This document shows positions 63,044 through 64,000 of a DNA stretch of 64,000 nucleotides, piece after piece. The notes under the pieces are model-generated. The model was given only the letters and a program-made list of their open reading frames with translations, did no database searches and was not told the origin of the DNA. Location: assembly GCF_001654455.1 (NCBI RefSeq), contig NZ_CP015772.1:620001-684000 (forward strand), written 5' to 3'. Numbering within the stretch: the first letter of the stretch is position 1; the number at the start of each line of letters is the position of its first letter. The stretch is from Niabella ginsenosidivorans. GTDB taxonomy: Bacteria > Bacteroidota > Bacteroidia > Chitinophagales > Chitinophagaceae. Made by a program: the position numbers and the translations under genes.

Positions 63044-64000
63044 TCAAGTATTGCCCGAGGAAGTTGTTTTAAAGTTCTCGTACATATCATTATTTTCATC
63101 AGGCATTATCTTGCTCCTGTAAGGTTTATACTCAGGATTCAATTGATAAGCTGTTAAACTCAATGCGGCCTTTTTTAGGTCGTAATTAGAGTGCATAATC
63201 ATGTAATTACCGGGTATAAGGTCGGTACTTTGGGCCGCATTTGAAGAATACCTGAATGATAACAAATCTGACAGGCTTACCTCATTAGTTAAAATATCAG
63301 CATCAACCCGGTACCTGGGGGATCTTCTTACTGCCATTTTCGATGATAATAACCAATCCTGTAACCGGTTGGTTGTGGATGCGGTACCCCTGTAAACGCC
63401 AGATGAATAAGTACCATCCGACTTTAACAAGCATCCTGTAATACCATCATTAGTAAAATGACCCATGTATGTTTGTTTGGTATCCTCAATAATTGAGTAC
63501 TTTCCGTTCTGCGTCAGATAAGTTTTTTCGCCGGTAACTTTTGATCCGTTTACGGATGTTGTTTTTGTTAATATTACTTCAAGAATATCAACAAACTGAT
63601 CAGCCGTTGCAATTGCAACAGGTTGGCCATCTTCCCACACCGCACCCATTATTTGCACTGTTACGTACCCATCAAAAGGCATTTTGCCTAAGGATTTGCC
63701 GTATTCCTGGACATCTTCGGTTGAATCCACCCCAATAAAAATTTTAGGAGGTAAATAGATCTGCCCCTCAAAATTAGGTGCAAATACTATGCTGGGAAAT
63801 GGCACCTCTTTATAATAATCCACCTTATGCATCTGGTCAGATTTATTCGTGTATTCCAGATCCTGCACATCGACAGCGAATTTTAAAGCAGGCCAACCAC
63901 CCGGGTGGTTAATATCCGCATCCTGGAAAATAACATAAACAATTAACCACGGAATTTTAGTTTCATTCTGCGAAATACCGTACTTGGTTTTGTAGTCCTG
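63044..64000 (-). CDS. unknown large protein, 5' end outside window
   Basis: The frame is open from the right edge (KTKYGISQNETKIPWLIVYV, FQDADINHPGGWPALKFAVD) to the stop at 63044, 318 codons, so the GTG at 63868 is not the true start. It contains beta-rich segments (FEGQIYLPPKIFIGVDSTED, YVTVQIMGAVWEDGQPVAIA, GSKVTGEKTYLTQNGKYSII) and a Ser/Thr-rich end. No signal peptide can be judged and no family was recognised; it could be a phage or element structural protein given its neighbours. Confidence 0.6.
   Translation of the reverse strand, partial: QDYKTKYGISQNETKIPWLIVYVIFQDADINHPGGWPALKFAVDVQDLEYTNKSDQMHKVDYYKEVPFPSIVFAPNFEGQIYLPPKIFIGVDSTEDVQEYGKSLGKMPFDGYVTVQIMGAVWEDGQPVAIATADQFVDILEVILTKTTSVNGSKVTGEKTYLTQNGKYSIIEDTKQTYMGHFTNDGITGCLLKSDGTYSSGVYRGTASTTNRLQDWLLSSKMAVRRSPRYRVDADILTNEVSLSDLLSFRYSSNAAQSTDLIPGNYMIMHSNYDLKKAALSLTAYQLNPEYKPYRSKIMPDENNDMYENFKTTSSGNT

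Overview
The window reads as chromosomal DNA of a Bacteroidota bacterium, most likely of the Chitinophagaceae type. Gene starts rarely show a Shine-Dalgarno sequence. Upstream motifs fit the Bacteroidota promoter (TTTG about 19-21 bp before TAnnTTTR). The families present (DUF6496, DUF6443 RHS proteins, MidA-like methyltransferase, CsbD and lmo0937 small proteins) are common in that group. No rRNA, complete tRNA or CRISPR array is visible.

Layout. (1) 1-6240: housekeeping and stress genes: alpha/beta hydrolase (5' cut by the window), dodecin, DUF6496, CsbD, lmo0937-type membrane peptide, MidA-like methyltransferase, cytochrome oxidase subunit I. (2) 6241-9014: insertion-sequence debris: a C-terminally truncated IS110 transposase, a gene fragment caught between elements, a frameshifted IS982. 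(3) 9348-13223 (minus) and 27464-34465 (plus): two tightly overlapping operons that together supply a type II secretion / type IV pilus-like machine: GspF, two pseudopilins, a beta-rich anchored protein and a MORN protein in the first; GspG-like pseudopilin, prepilin peptidase, GspE ATPase, GspD secretin, PilM/N-like, PilO-like, an FN3 lipoprotein and a GspC/PilP-like protein in the second. (4) Between and after these lie eleven secreted proteins with different N-terminal parts and one shared C-terminal domain of about 95 residues (signature WPDYVF ... HLP.VPSA.EV ... LLKKIEELTL). They sit at 13653, 23233, 24218, 25432, 26347, 34559, 35287, 36156, 37576, 38324 and 39031. (5) Two RHS polymorphic-toxin loci (14982-22742 and 40004-48161), each made of an RHS 'A' protein, a DUF6443/RHS 'B' protein with a variable tip, and a small immunity candidate. 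The B genes share 2,597 bp that appear identical (18587-21183 and 43804-46400). The first tip looks like an alpha/beta-hydrolase lipase, the second like a metzincin zinc protease. (6) 48177-54179: three orphan RHS tip cassettes with their immunity candidates, two carrying single-base lesions, and XRE-regulator and IS fragments between them. (7) 54228-58369: an IS pile-up (IS256 remnant, IS21 with both genes frameshifted, half an IS982) flanked by a truncated unknown gene and a truncated AraC-like regulator. (8) 58700-64000: a HigBA toxin-antitoxin pair followed by small, mostly minus-strand phage- or element-like genes, one broken by a stop codon, and a large unknown gene running off the end.

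How it may work together (inference). Cargo proteins, RHS proteins and several immunity candidates carry Sec-type signal peptides, as two-step type II secretion requires. The cargo genes physically enclose the assembly genes. The window therefore looks like a dedicated secretion locus with a diversifying set of modular surface or tail-fibre-like proteins and exchangeable RHS toxins. The shared RHS core sequence gives homology for tip swapping from the silent cassettes.
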